This document shows positions 1 through 6,372 of a stretch of DNA of 6,469 nucleotides, piece by piece. The stretch is taken from assembly GCA_030618975.1 (NCBI GenBank), contig JAUXCH010000299.1, positions 1-6,469 of the forward strand, written 5' to 3'. The notes under the pieces are model-generated. The model was not told the DNA's origin and did no database searches. It saw only the letters and a list, made by a program, of their open reading frames with translations. Made by a program: the position numbers and the translations under genes. This stretch comes from Planctomycetia bacterium (lineage in GTDB: Bacteria; Planctomycetota; PLA2; JAEUHO01). Positions within the stretch are counted from its first letter, which is position 1; the number at the start of each line of letters is the position of its first letter.

Positions 1-145
1 CGGGCTTGACGCGCGGCCCACGCGCCGGGTCCATATGCCGCCAAGAGGCCACTCCCTCGGCTCCATCAACTTCGTAGGCTCTGGAGGATGTCGGATTCTC
101 CTCCCGGCCTCCCACCCGGCCCGGTCGACAAGTGCACCAGCGGGC

Positions 146-174
146 TTGCTCCCGGTCCGGCGGAGGAGCAGAAT
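146..174 (+). promoter_or_regulatory. Candidate sigma70-like promoter for the propeller lipoprotein gene
   Basis: A TTGCTC hexamer (146-151) and a CAGAAT hexamer (169-174) are separated by exactly 17 bases. They match the -35 consensus in 3 of 6 positions and the -10 consensus in 4 of 6. Transcription would begin near 181 and leave a leader of about 33 bases before the ATG at 214, a sensible length. A TTGACG at 6-11 has no acceptable -10 partner at 16-18 bases. This is a weak match in GC-rich DNA and could be chance. Confidence 0.3.
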
Positions 175-200
175 GACCGGTAGGCATCACGGACCGTGTC

Positions 201-209
201 AGGGGAGGG
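201..209 (+). promoter_or_regulatory. Shine-Dalgarno site that decides the start of the propeller gene
   Basis: The purine run AGGGGAGGG ends five bases before the ATG at 214 and contains GGAGG. The reading frame is open upstream to a GTG at 196, but that GTG lies before the ribosome binding site and would put the site inside the coding region. The ATG at 214 is therefore preferred. Confidence 0.75.
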
Positions 210-213
210 TTCC

Positions 214-1380
214 ATGCAGTACGTCTCGACGCTCGCCATCGGATTCGGGATCCTCTTCCTGGTCGGCTGCGGGGGCGGCGGCGACGACGGAGGCGCCCCG
301 ACCATGCCCTCCGCCTCGTTCGTCGTCGGCCAGCCGGGCTTCACCGTGAACGAGGTGAACCGCGGGCTGCCGACGGCGGTCAAGAACGGGTTTGGCAACG
401 CGGGCGGTGTATCGGTGAACGGTTCCTACACGCTGGTCGCCGACACCTTCCAGCACCGGGTGCTCGGGTTCAACGGAGCGATCCAGGCGAACGATCCCGA
501 CGCCGACTTCGTGATCGGTCAACCCGACTTCACGACGAGAACTGCCGGTGTGGCGGCCAACCGCCTCGATCAGGTGCGTAGCGCCCTGCTCCACGGAAGC
601 GGAGTCCTCGTGTGCGACACCGGGAACCACCGTGTGCTGATCTGGACCACGGTCCCGAAGGCCGACGAGGGGGCCGACTACGTCGTCGGCCAGACCAACT
701 TCACGTCGGGGACCGAGGGTGTCGGATCGAGCAAGCTGAGGCTTCCGAACGCTGCTCTCGTGGTCGGTGGCCGCTTGCTCGTCGCGGACTCCGGGAACCA
801 CCGCGTCCTCATCTGGAACGCCGTTCCGACCGCGAACGGCGTCCCGGCCGACGTCGTGGTGGGCCAGAGCAACTTTCTCTTCAACGTCGCCCAGACGACC
901 GCGTCCGGCATGAACTGGCCGAACGCGCTCTGGAGCGACGGCACCCGGCTGTTCGTGTCGGAACGAGTCAACAACCGCATACTCGTCTGGAACACGATTC
1001 CCACAACGAACGGCGCGGCGGCCGACCTCGTCCTGGGCCAGGACGACTTCACGACGAGCGGCCCGAACGCCGGGCCGGCGGGGCTCGATTCCCCGAACGG
1101 CATCACGTCGGACGGGACCCGCCTCTTCGTCTCCGACGGCGGAAACAACCGGATCCTGATCTTCGACCCCATCCCCACGACCAGCGGGGCGGCGGCGGTG
1201 GGCGTGATCGGTCAGTCGGACTTCGTCCACACACAACACAACGACGACGACCAGAACGGAAGCGACGACGGATCGCCGACCGCGCGAACGCTCTACCATC
1301 CGAACCGAATCGACTTCTACGGCGGCCGCCTCTTCGTGCCGGAGTTCCACAACCACCGGGTGACGATCTTCGAGCCGTAG
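214..1380 (+). CDS. Secreted lipoprotein with a six-bladed NHL-type beta-propeller
   Basis: The product is 388 residues. Residues 1-18 are a hydrophobic signal peptide ending in the lipobox LVGC, so Cys19 should be lipidated. Gly20 follows it, with no Asp at +2, which in enterobacteria would mean outer-membrane sorting. A Gly/Asp linker runs to about residue 30. The remainder is six repeats of 57-69 residues. Each has a GQ-x-x-F motif (GQ at 39, 102, 159, 217, 275 and 333) and an NHR/NNR motif (Arg at 82, 140, 197, 255, 313 and 382), usually followed by V/I-L-I/V-W/F. Six of each implies a closed six-bladed propeller, a fold that binds proteins, sugars or other ligands. No catalytic residues are evident and the ligand is unknown. 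The last blade carries an Asp-rich insertion. The signal peptide lacks Lys or Arg before its hydrophobic core, which is atypical. Lipoprotein and propeller assignments are firm; the biological role is not known. Confidence 0.9.
   Translation: MQYVSTLAIGFGILFLVGCGGGGDDGGAPTMPSASFVVGQPGFTVNEVNRGLPTAVKNGFGNAGGVSVNGSYTLVADTFQHRVLGFNGAIQANDPDADFVIGQPDFTTRTAGVAANRLDQVRSALLHGSGVLVCDTGNHRVLIWTTVPKADEGADYVVGQTNFTSGTEGVGSSKLRLPNAALVVGGRLLVADSGNHRVLIWNAVPTANGVPADVVVGQSNFLFNVAQTTASGMNWPNALWSDGTRLFVSERVNNRILVWNTIPTTNGAAADLVLGQDDFTTSGPNAGPAGLDSPNGITSDGTRLFVSDGGNNRILIFDPIPTTSGAAAVGVIGQSDFVHTQHNDDDQNGSDDGSPTARTLYHPNRIDFYGGRLFVPEFHNHRVTIFEP
328..1377 (+). repeat. Six tandem NHL-type propeller blades, period about 174 bp
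   Basis: The GQ codons recur at 63, 57, 58, 58 and 58 residues, and the NHR-type arginines at 58, 57, 58, 58 and 69 residues. The repetition is still visible in DNA: a 13-base string containing CGGGAACCACC occurs at 620-632 and again at 791-803, 171 bases (57 codons) apart. This suggests growth by blade duplication, with blades 2 and 3 the least diverged. Confidence 0.85.
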
Positions 1381-1438
1381 GCGACCGACGGGGCGGTCCC
1401 GGCACGGCGGAGCGCGCGGAGCAGGGCACCGGGCCCGC

Positions 1439-3037
1439 TCAGACCGAGGGGCCGGAGGGCGGGAGGAGCGTCCGGCCACTGAGACCGGGGGGCGACTCAC
1501 CCAGGAGGTCGGCGAGCGTCGGCGCGACGTCGAAGGAGGACCGCACGCCCTGGTCCTCCGCCGCGAGGCCCGCGCCCCGCAGCCAGGCCATTCCGTAGCG
1601 CCCGGTGTGCCCGCCGGGACGGCGGACGGGGAGCGGGCCGATGCGACCGTGCGCGGGGTGGTCGAAGCCCAGGGTGGTGTCCCTCCAGACGAACACGAGA
1701 TCCGCTTCGGAGGGACCGAGCCGGAGCGGGTCGGAGGTGGCGGGTCGCTCCACCTGCTGCACGACGCCGTCTCCGGTGCGCGGATCGCGGCACGCCTCGA
1801 GCAGGGCCACGACCTCGTCCAACCGGGCCTCGTAGTCCGCGCGCGGCACGCGTCCGCGGGCCTCGCGGCCCTCGAGGTTGACGCGCACGCGGCCGTCGTA
1901 GAAGGACGGCAGCGCGAACGCGTCCATGCGAGGCCAGAAGCGCGCGTAGCGCGACGCCGGCATCCAACCCAGGGGAAGTGCGGCCGCCTCCTGCTTCGTC
2001 TTGGCGCGCCCGGGCATCCACCGGCCCAGTCGGCGGCGCATCTTCCCGGCCGGCGTGAGCACGGACGGCAGCAGGGCGTTCACGACCGACGGCCAGCTGT
2101 CGTCCGGACCGAGGCGCGGCACGCCGTCCTCGGCGTCGGCCCACGCGGGGGGCACCTCGAGGAGCGGTCGGTCGAAGGCGCGCCGGTAGAGCAGCTCCGG
2201 AAGCAGGGCCATGCTGGCCACGTCGGAGGTGTTCGGGCCCATGCCCCCCATCGAGAACACGACGAGCACGGCGTCGGGGAAGGCATCGGCAAGCGAGGCG
2301 ACGAGGCGATCCGCTTCCCGGTGCACGGCGACCAGGCCCTCCGCCGCCGCTTCCGCGGAGGGGAAGCCGTGGAGGGGGTGCTGCTCGTCCAAGCCGTGCC
2401 ACAGGCCCTCGATCGCGGAGTGGAACTCGCTGACGACGACGAGGCCCAGGTCCCAGTCCGGCAGGCGTTCCTCCAGGAGCCAACGCGCCGACTCGGCGCG
2501 CACGCGGACCGCCTCGGCGAGCGCGTCGCCCATCGCCCGGGTCCGTTCGACCGAGGGCCAGGCGAAGCCGTAGATCCACGGCTTCGCGGGATAGGGTCCG
2601 AACCGCGCCGCCAGCTCGTCGAAGATCCCCGCCGGCCGGGTGAAGGGCGCGATCCCGGGATCGTGCGCTCCCCAGTCCACGAGGCCCCGCACCCGGTGGG
2701 CGCCCGGGAGATCGAAGTAGGGTGCGTCGAACACGACCGTTCGCGCGTCGAGTCGGGCGGCGAAGGGTTCCGACTCCGTGCCGGCCTGACTCGCGGCGTA
2801 GGTCCGTACGTCGAAGTCGACGGCGGACCACCGCTGCGCGTCGTCCGGAGAGCGGCCCGTGGCGAGGTGCTCCCAGGCCAGTCCCGTGCGCTGGGCCGGC
2901 CCGTGGTCGAGCAGGAAGCGCGCGCTCTCCTCGCGAATCCGCGCCAACGCGGGCATGGCGCCCTCGGCCATCAGCCGATCTCCGAGGGTCGCCTCGTAAC
3001 CGTCCAGCCCGATCGCCAGGACTCGTCGCCTGCTCAC
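1439..3037 (-). CDS. Alkaline-phosphatase-superfamily (phosphodiesterase/sulfatase-like) protein, cytoplasmic
   Basis: The product is 532 residues starting at a GTG codon at 3037. The frame stays open to 3244, but that extension would run into the divergent permease gene, and only the GTG has a ribosome binding site. There is no signal peptide, so the protein should be cytoplasmic. Superfamily hallmarks in order: the opening strand RVLAIGLDG with Asp12 as a metal ligand; T51-x8-T60-G61, which reproduces the spacing of the nucleophilic Thr in nucleotide pyrophosphatase/phosphodiesterases; a SEFH...LWHG segment (203-215) with possible ligands Glu204, His206 and His214; a C-terminal GGHTGRYG (His477), a usual ligand; and FDVAPTLADLLG (502-513), typical of the family's closing helix. 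The expected SDHG motif is replaced by SMGGMG (262-267), so one metal ligand pair seems absent. It may act on a phosphate or sulfate ester with an altered metal site, or may be a non-catalytic homologue. Substrate unknown. Confidence 0.85.
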   Translation of the reverse strand: MSRRRVLAIGLDGYEATLGDRLMAEGAMPALARIREESARFLLDHGPAQRTGLAWEHLATGRSPDDAQRWSAVDFDVRTYAASQAGTESEPFAARLDARTVVFDAPYFDLPGAHRVRGLVDWGAHDPGIAPFTRPAGIFDELAARFGPYPAKPWIYGFAWPSVERTRAMGDALAEAVRVRAESARWLLEERLPDWDLGLVVVSEFHSAIEGLWHGLDEQHPLHGFPSAEAAAEGLVAVHREADRLVASLADAFPDAVLVVFSMGGMGPNTSDVASMALLPELLYRRAFDRPLLEVPPAWADAEDGVPRLGPDDSWPSVVNALLPSVLTPAGKMRRRLGRWMPGRAKTKQEAAALPLGWMPASRYARFWPRMDAFALPSFYDGRVRVNLEGREARGRVPRADYEARLDEVVALLEACRDPRTGDGVVQQVERPATSDPLRLGPSEADLVFVWRDTTLGFDHPAHGRIGPLPVRRPGGHTGRYGMAWLRGAGLAAEDQGVRSSFDVAPTLADLLGESPPGLSGRTLLPPSGPSV

Positions 3038-3044
3038 GTCCCAT

Positions 3045-3048
3045 CTCC
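3045..3048 (-). promoter_or_regulatory. Shine-Dalgarno site supporting the GTG start of the AlkP-superfamily gene
   Basis: Read on the minus strand, GGAG lies seven bases before the GTG at 3037. No comparable site was found before upstream in-frame starts as far as 3244. This fixes the protein's N-terminus at MSRRRVLAIG, where the core AlkP strand begins directly. Confidence 0.65.
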
Positions 3049-3073
3049 AACCCGCACCCTGCGAGGCGAACTC

Positions 3074-3102
3074 ATTCACGGATCGCGGGCAGGATCCGTC
3101 AA
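3074..3102 (-). promoter_or_regulatory. Candidate promoter for the AlkP-superfamily gene
   Basis: On the minus strand, TTGACG (3102-3097) matches the -35 consensus in 5 of 6 positions. Seventeen bases later is GTGAAT (3079-3074), which keeps only the AAT half of the -10 consensus. Predicted transcription would start near 3067, giving a leader of about 30 bases before the GTG. An inverted repeat lies in the spacer and overlaps both elements by two bases or so. The -35 is good and the -10 is poor, so confidence is moderate. Confidence 0.4.
3078..3099. repeat. Perfect 7-bp inverted repeat, possible operator
   Basis: ACGGATC (3078-3084) and its exact reverse complement GATCCGT (3093-3099) flank an 8-base centre, making a 22-base dyad. 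It sits in the 157-base region between two divergent genes and within the candidate promoter of the minus-strand gene, where a bound dimeric regulator would block RNA polymerase. A second explanation is a chance palindrome in GC-rich sequence. No regulator gene is in the window. Confidence 0.4.
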
Positions 3103-3173
3103 GGGCTCCGAGCAAGACGATCTCCGAGTTGGGCGGCGTCACCGGGTAGGATGCCCGCACTACGCATCGAACC

Positions 3174-3180
3174 GGGAGGT
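3174..3180 (+). promoter_or_regulatory. Unusually placed Shine-Dalgarno-like GGGAGGT before the permease gene
   Basis: GGGAGGT is the only strong anti-16S match upstream of the permease. Fourteen bases separate it from the ATG at 3195, longer than usual. The other in-frame candidate, TTG at 3180, overlaps the last base of the motif and is too close. The ATG is preferred because it yields MDWSQIFVLALL, a typical N-terminus for this permease family. Confidence 0.45.
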
Positions 3181-3194
3181 TGGCGCGGGCTGCC

Positions 3195-4994
3195 ATGGAC
3201 TGGTCCCAGATCTTCGTCCTCGCTCTGCTGGCGGCGGTCGTCACCCTCTACATCACGCGCTGGCTGCCGATCGAGGTCACGTCGCTCCTGGTGCCCCCCA
3301 TCCTCTTCGGGACGGGGATCCTCGACGTCAAGCACGCGCTGTCCGGCTTCTCCAACTCCGCGACCATCACCATCGCGTGCATGTTCGTCCTGTCCGCGGG
3401 TCTCTACCGGACGGGCGCGCTGGACCTCCTCACGGAGTTCCTGAAGAAGCACGCGAAGGGCTCCCCGCTTCGCCTGCTCCTCCTCCTGGCGCTCACGGTT
3501 CCCTTCATCAGCGCCGTGATGAACAACATCCCCGTCGTCGCGATGCTCCTCCCCGTGGTGCTCGCGCTGGCGCGGGACATGGACGTGAAGCCGTCGCGCC
3601 TCCTCATTCCGATGAGCTACTTCGCCATCCTCGGCGGAACCACGACCCTCCTCGGCACGGGCACCAACATCCTCGTCGACGACTTCTACCGCCAGACCCA
3701 GGCGGCCGCGGGCGAGGCCCCGACCGGCTTGGGGATGTTCTCGTTCACGCCCCTGGGGCTCATCCTGCTCGCCGTGGGCGGTGCGTTCGTCATCCTGCTC
3801 GGGCGGCACCTCCTCCCCGACCGCCCCTCCCTCTCCACCCTGCTGCCCACGGAGCGCTCCGCGCAGTTCCTCACCGAGATCCGCGTCGACAAGGACTCGC
3901 CGCTCGTGGGCCAGGAGGTGAGCGAGGTGTTCGCGTCCGGAGGCCCGATGCGCCTCATCGAGCTCGTCCGCAAGGAACAGGTGCTCATCGGCCGCGAGGC
4001 GAGGGGGCTCGAGTTCGAATCCGGCGACACGATGATCATCACGGGCAAGCCCAAGGAGAGCGCCGAGTTCCTCGAGCAGGTCCAGGTGCAGGTCCAGACC
4101 GGCGGGAAGAAGGTCGAGGTTCCGGAGATCGACTCCACCGAACTGAAGATCGGCGAGGCCGTGGTGCTACCCGACTCGAGGTTCTGCGGGCGCCGGCTCG
4201 GCTCCCTGGCGCTTCACACGCGCTACGGGGTCAAGGTCCTCTCCATTCAGCGGGGGGGCGAACACCGGAAGAAGAGCCTGCGCGACACGATCCTCGAGGC
4301 GGGCGACGTCCTGCTCGTCCAGGCGTCGGACGCGGGACTCGCCGCGCTCCGGGACACGGAGGCGGTTCTCATCGTCGAAGGCCTCGATCAGTCGATCCGG
4401 CGCGAGAAGCGGGTCTGGGTCGCCATCGCGATCGTGACGGCCGTCGTCTTCGGCGCCGGACTCTCCGGGCAGCCCATCGTCGCGTTCGCCATCGCCGGCG
4501 CGGCGTTCATGATCGGCACGCGTTGCCTCCGCGTCGACGAGGCCACCCGGTCGCTCGACGTGCCCGTCCTGCTCCTCCTCGTCGGCACGATCCCCCTCGG
4601 GGTGGCCCTGGGGGCGACGGGCGTGACGAGCGGTTTCGTGTCGTGGCTGCTCGCCACCGTCGGCGACCTGCACCCCGCGATCATCCTGAGCATGCTCTAC
4701 CTGTTCACGAGCGTGCTCACCGAGTTCCTGTCCAACAAGGCGACGGCCATCCTGCTCGCGCCCGTGGCGCTGCAGATCGCGGCGCAGCTGGGCGTGAGCG
4801 AGAAGCCCTTCCTCTTCGCCATCTGCTTCGCGGCCAGCGCGAGCTTCATGACGCCCTTCGGCTACCCCACGAACCTGATCGTGATGGGTCCGGGCGGCTA
4901 CAAGTTCACGGACTACATGCGCATCGGCGTGCCGCTGAACCTGATCATCTGGATCCTGGCCAGCCTGCTGATCCCGGTCTTCTGGCCCTTCTGA
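3195..4994 (+). CDS. DASS/SLC13-family anion permease with two RCK-C (TrkA-C) domains
   Basis: The product is a 599-residue inner-membrane transporter, close to the usual ~600 residues of the RCK-C-containing SLC13 subgroup (for example E. coli YfbS). Hydrophobic segments at about 4-21, 25-42, 57-72, 94-125, 137-160 and 183-203 form the first half. A soluble region (205-404) holds two TrkA-C-like domains, about 222-296 (DSPLVGQEVSEV...SGDTMIITG) and 317-396 (LPDSRFCGRRL...AGDVLLVQA). The second half has segments from about 407 to 597. The two internal-repeat signatures of the family are present: MNNIPVVAMLLP (109-120) with LLGTGTNIL (152-160), and SNKATAILLAP (513-523) with TPFGYPTNLIV (553-563). 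These Asn/Thr-rich hairpins bind substrate and sodium in characterised members. Substrates in this subgroup include sulfate and other inorganic anions, while others carry dicarboxylates; the sequence does not settle which. It is divergent from the AlkP-superfamily gene. Confidence 0.9.
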   Translation: MDWSQIFVLALLAAVVTLYITRWLPIEVTSLLVPPILFGTGILDVKHALSGFSNSATITIACMFVLSAGLYRTGALDLLTEFLKKHAKGSPLRLLLLLALTVPFISAVMNNIPVVAMLLPVVLALARDMDVKPSRLLIPMSYFAILGGTTTLLGTGTNILVDDFYRQTQAAAGEAPTGLGMFSFTPLGLILLAVGGAFVILLGRHLLPDRPSLSTLLPTERSAQFLTEIRVDKDSPLVGQEVSEVFASGGPMRLIELVRKEQVLIGREARGLEFESGDTMIITGKPKESAEFLEQVQVQVQTGGKKVEVPEIDSTELKIGEAVVLPDSRFCGRRLGSLALHTRYGVKVLSIQRGGEHRKKSLRDTILEAGDVLLVQASDAGLAALRDTEAVLIVEGLDQSIRREKRVWVAIAIVTAVVFGAGLSGQPIVAFAIAGAAFMIGTRCLRVDEATRSLDVPVLLLLVGTIPLGVALGATGVTSGFVSWLLATVGDLHPAIILSMLYLFTSVLTEFLSNKATAILLAPVALQIAAQLGVSEKPFLFAICFAASASFMTPFGYPTNLIVMGPGGYKFTDYMRIGVPLNLIIWILASLLIPVFWPF

Positions 4995-5042
4995 CGGATC
5001 GACACCCGGTACGAGTTCCCCGGGCATCCAGATTCCCAACCG

Positions 5043-5066
5043 GAGGGGCCGTCGTGCCCCGGCCTC
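5043..5066. terminator. Weak GC-rich hairpin between convergent genes
   Basis: GGGGC (5045-5049) can pair with GCCCC (5056-5060) around a six-base loop, in the 108-base gap where the permease and second lipoprotein genes converge. No T-tract follows on either strand, so it does not meet the standard intrinsic terminator pattern. It may serve both directions weakly, or termination may be Rho-dependent. Confidence 0.22.
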
Positions 5067-5102
5067 GTGCCGGTGCCCGACCGCCCCCCGCCGACCCTCC
5101 GG

Positions 5103-6224
5103 CTACCGAAGCAGGAAGAGAAACATCGGATCCTGGCCGAGACCCGTTCCGCCGCTGAGGATCGCGAAGTCGCCTGCCGAGGAAACGCCGCCTGTGAGGA
5201 CGTCGCCCGCTGCGTTCGTCACGTGGAGAGAGCCGTCCGGCGCGACGGCGTACGTCGATGCGTCGGGCGCCTGATCCGAGATCGTGCCCTCGTTGTTCGA
5301 CGTCAGCGTGACGGTCACGGCGCCCGCTCCGTTTGCGACGGCCGTGCCGTGGACCGAGAGGAAACTGGGGCCGCCCACCACGTAGCGCAGGCCGACGACG
5401 AAGTAGCGTCCGCTGAGCGTCGCGAGCGAGGCCGCCGCGCTCTCCCGCACCATGGCGTACAGCATGGGCGACAGGAGGTCGGTCGTCGCACCGGCGACGA
5501 CGACGAGGTCGCCACCCGCGAGAGTCCCTCCCTTCCAGCGCTTGCCGCCGCCGAAGTCCAGCGTGGTGGATCCCGAGGCGGTCAGACTGTAGGTGAAGGT
5601 GGCGGTCCCGAGCGGAGGCAGGACGATCCCTTCACGGTTGATCACGTCCAGTGCCGCTCCACCGCCGGCCCCGTCGAACGCCGCGGTCCCGAAGTAGCTG
5701 TCGATGCGGTCGAGTCCGAGGACGTAGCGGAGTCCGCACGTGTGGTACTCGCCGTCGAGCGAGGCGAGACCGAACGAACCTTGCTGGCGGGTCAGGATCA
5801 GGATCCCGGGATCCGCATCCTCCTCGACCCAACCCAGGGCGGCGATCCCGCCGTTGGCGCTGACACCGCCCACGGCGACGTCCACGCCGGGACTCAGCGC
5901 GGTCTGCCACGTGAGCGTGCGGTCCGGGGCGACCGTGGTGACGTAGCCTGTGATGGAGTGCGGCCCCGTGACGTCCCCGCTGCTGTTGCGCGTCACGTCG
6001 GCGGTGAATCCGCCGAATCCGTCCGCCGTCGACTTGCCCCAACCGGCGGTCAGCTCGCGCGGCGGACCCGCCGTCACCTCGATGTGGGTGAGGTAGTAGG
6101 TGCCGGCGAAAACGCTCGCCTCCGGACCGCCGCCGCCGCCGCCACCGCCGCCTCCGCAGCCGCAGGTGAGGACGCCGCCGGCGCCGACCAGGAACACCAC
6201 GCAGATCCAGCTCGTCGTACGCAT
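5103..6224 (-). CDS. Lipoprotein with polyglycine linker and three tandem ~114-residue modules
   Basis: The product is 373 residues. Residues 1-22 form a signal peptide (MRTTSW then a hydrophobic core) ending at LTCGC, so Cys21 or, more likely, Cys23 is lipidated. Ten glycines (24-33) form a flexible tether. The rest is three repeated modules covering about 37-147, 153-261 and 267-373. Each opens with G-x-Y (41, 158, 272), contains a GG followed by a short Gly/Ala turn and a hydrophobic strand (119-120, 232-233, 345-346), and closes with Pro, a hydrophobic strand and Arg (Arg146, 260, 373). The last module ends exactly at the C-terminus, so the protein looks complete. Modules 2 and 3 share GLRYV and an F/H-G-T-A segment; module 1 is more diverged. 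Composition suggests beta-rich folds. I do not recognise the domain, and no catalytic motif is visible. The start is fixed by GAGGAGG seven bases before the ATG. A surface or periplasmic binding or structural role is inference. Confidence 0.85.
   Translation of the reverse strand: MRTTSWICVVFLVGAGGVLTCGCGGGGGGGGGGPEASVFAGTYYLTHIEVTAGPPRELTAGWGKSTADGFGGFTADVTRNSSGDVTGPHSITGYVTTVAPDRTLTWQTALSPGVDVAVGGVSANGGIAALGWVEEDADPGILILTRQQGSFGLASLDGEYHTCGLRYVLGLDRIDSYFGTAAFDGAGGGAALDVINREGIVLPPLGTATFTYSLTASGSTTLDFGGGKRWKGGTLAGGDLVVVAGATTDLLSPMLYAMVRESAAASLATLSGRYFVVGLRYVVGGPSFLSVHGTAVANGAGAVTVTLTSNNEGTISDQAPDASTYAVAPDGSLHVTNAAGDVLTGGVSSAGDFAILSGGTGLGQDPMFLFLLR
5106..6116 (-). repeat. Three tandem coding modules of about 342 bp
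   Basis: The three modules of the lipoprotein repeat with a period of 113-117 codons. Traces survive at the DNA level: ACGTAGCG occurs at 5380-5387 and 5722-5729, exactly 342 bases (114 codons) apart, at the GLRYV site of modules 3 and 2. This indicates duplication of an ancestral module, with modules 2 and 3 the more recent pair. Confidence 0.75.
6126..6155 (-). repeat. Polyglycine-coding GGC/GGT/GGA tract
   Basis: Ten consecutive glycine codons, mostly GGC, follow the lipidated cysteine codon. The tether length could vary between strains by replication slippage in whole-codon steps, keeping the frame. Similar glycine runs after the lipobox are common in high-GC diderm bacteria. Confidence 0.8.
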
Positions 6225-6231
6225 CGAAGTT

Positions 6232-6238
6232 CCTCCTC
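6232..6238 (-). promoter_or_regulatory. Strong Shine-Dalgarno site of the three-module lipoprotein gene
   Basis: GAGGAGG on the minus strand ends seven bases before the ATG at 6224. The frame is open further upstream to 6401, but that extension would place a 59-residue Arg/Pro-rich stretch before an obvious signal peptide. The ATG at 6224 is therefore taken as the start. Confidence 0.8.
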
Positions 6239-6372
6239 GGAGCGCACCCGGCGCGGCGCCTTGGAGCGGGCCGCGCCGACGGGGCTCGGAAGGAGAACTG
6301 CGAAGCGGTCCGGCCCGGCGACAAGGGAAATCGCTGAGGCGCCAGGACTCGAGGGGATCGCGCCTCGACCGA

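Noticed and set aside
1381..1440. Hairpins between the propeller gene and the AlkP-superfamily gene (GACCG/CGGTC at 1383-1398; GAGC..GCTC at 1419-1440)
   Set aside because: Stems are short or bulged and no T-tract follows on either strand. Such pairings are expected by chance at this GC content.
199..1500. A 433-codon minus-strand open frame opposite the propeller gene
   Set aside because: Its composition is Arg/Val/Asp-rich and it mirrors the propeller repeats. The plus strand carries a signal peptide, lipobox and six conserved blades, so this is a shadow.
3129..3152. TTGGGC and TAGGAT as a promoter for the permease
   Set aside because: The two hexamers are only 12 bases apart, too short for a sigma70-type promoter, and no better pair was found on that strand of the intergenic region.
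3038..3244. N-terminal extension of the AlkP-superfamily protein by 69 residues
   Set aside because: It would overlap the start of the divergent permease and contains no family sequence. The GTG at 3037 has a GGAG seven bases upstream and begins right at the core strand.
1607..5158. A 1183-codon plus-strand open frame
   Set aside because: It runs antisense to the AlkP-superfamily gene, through the divergent intergenic region and out of frame across the permease. Its translation is dominated by Arg, Pro, Gly and His with no domain, as expected for shadow frames in GC-rich DNA.
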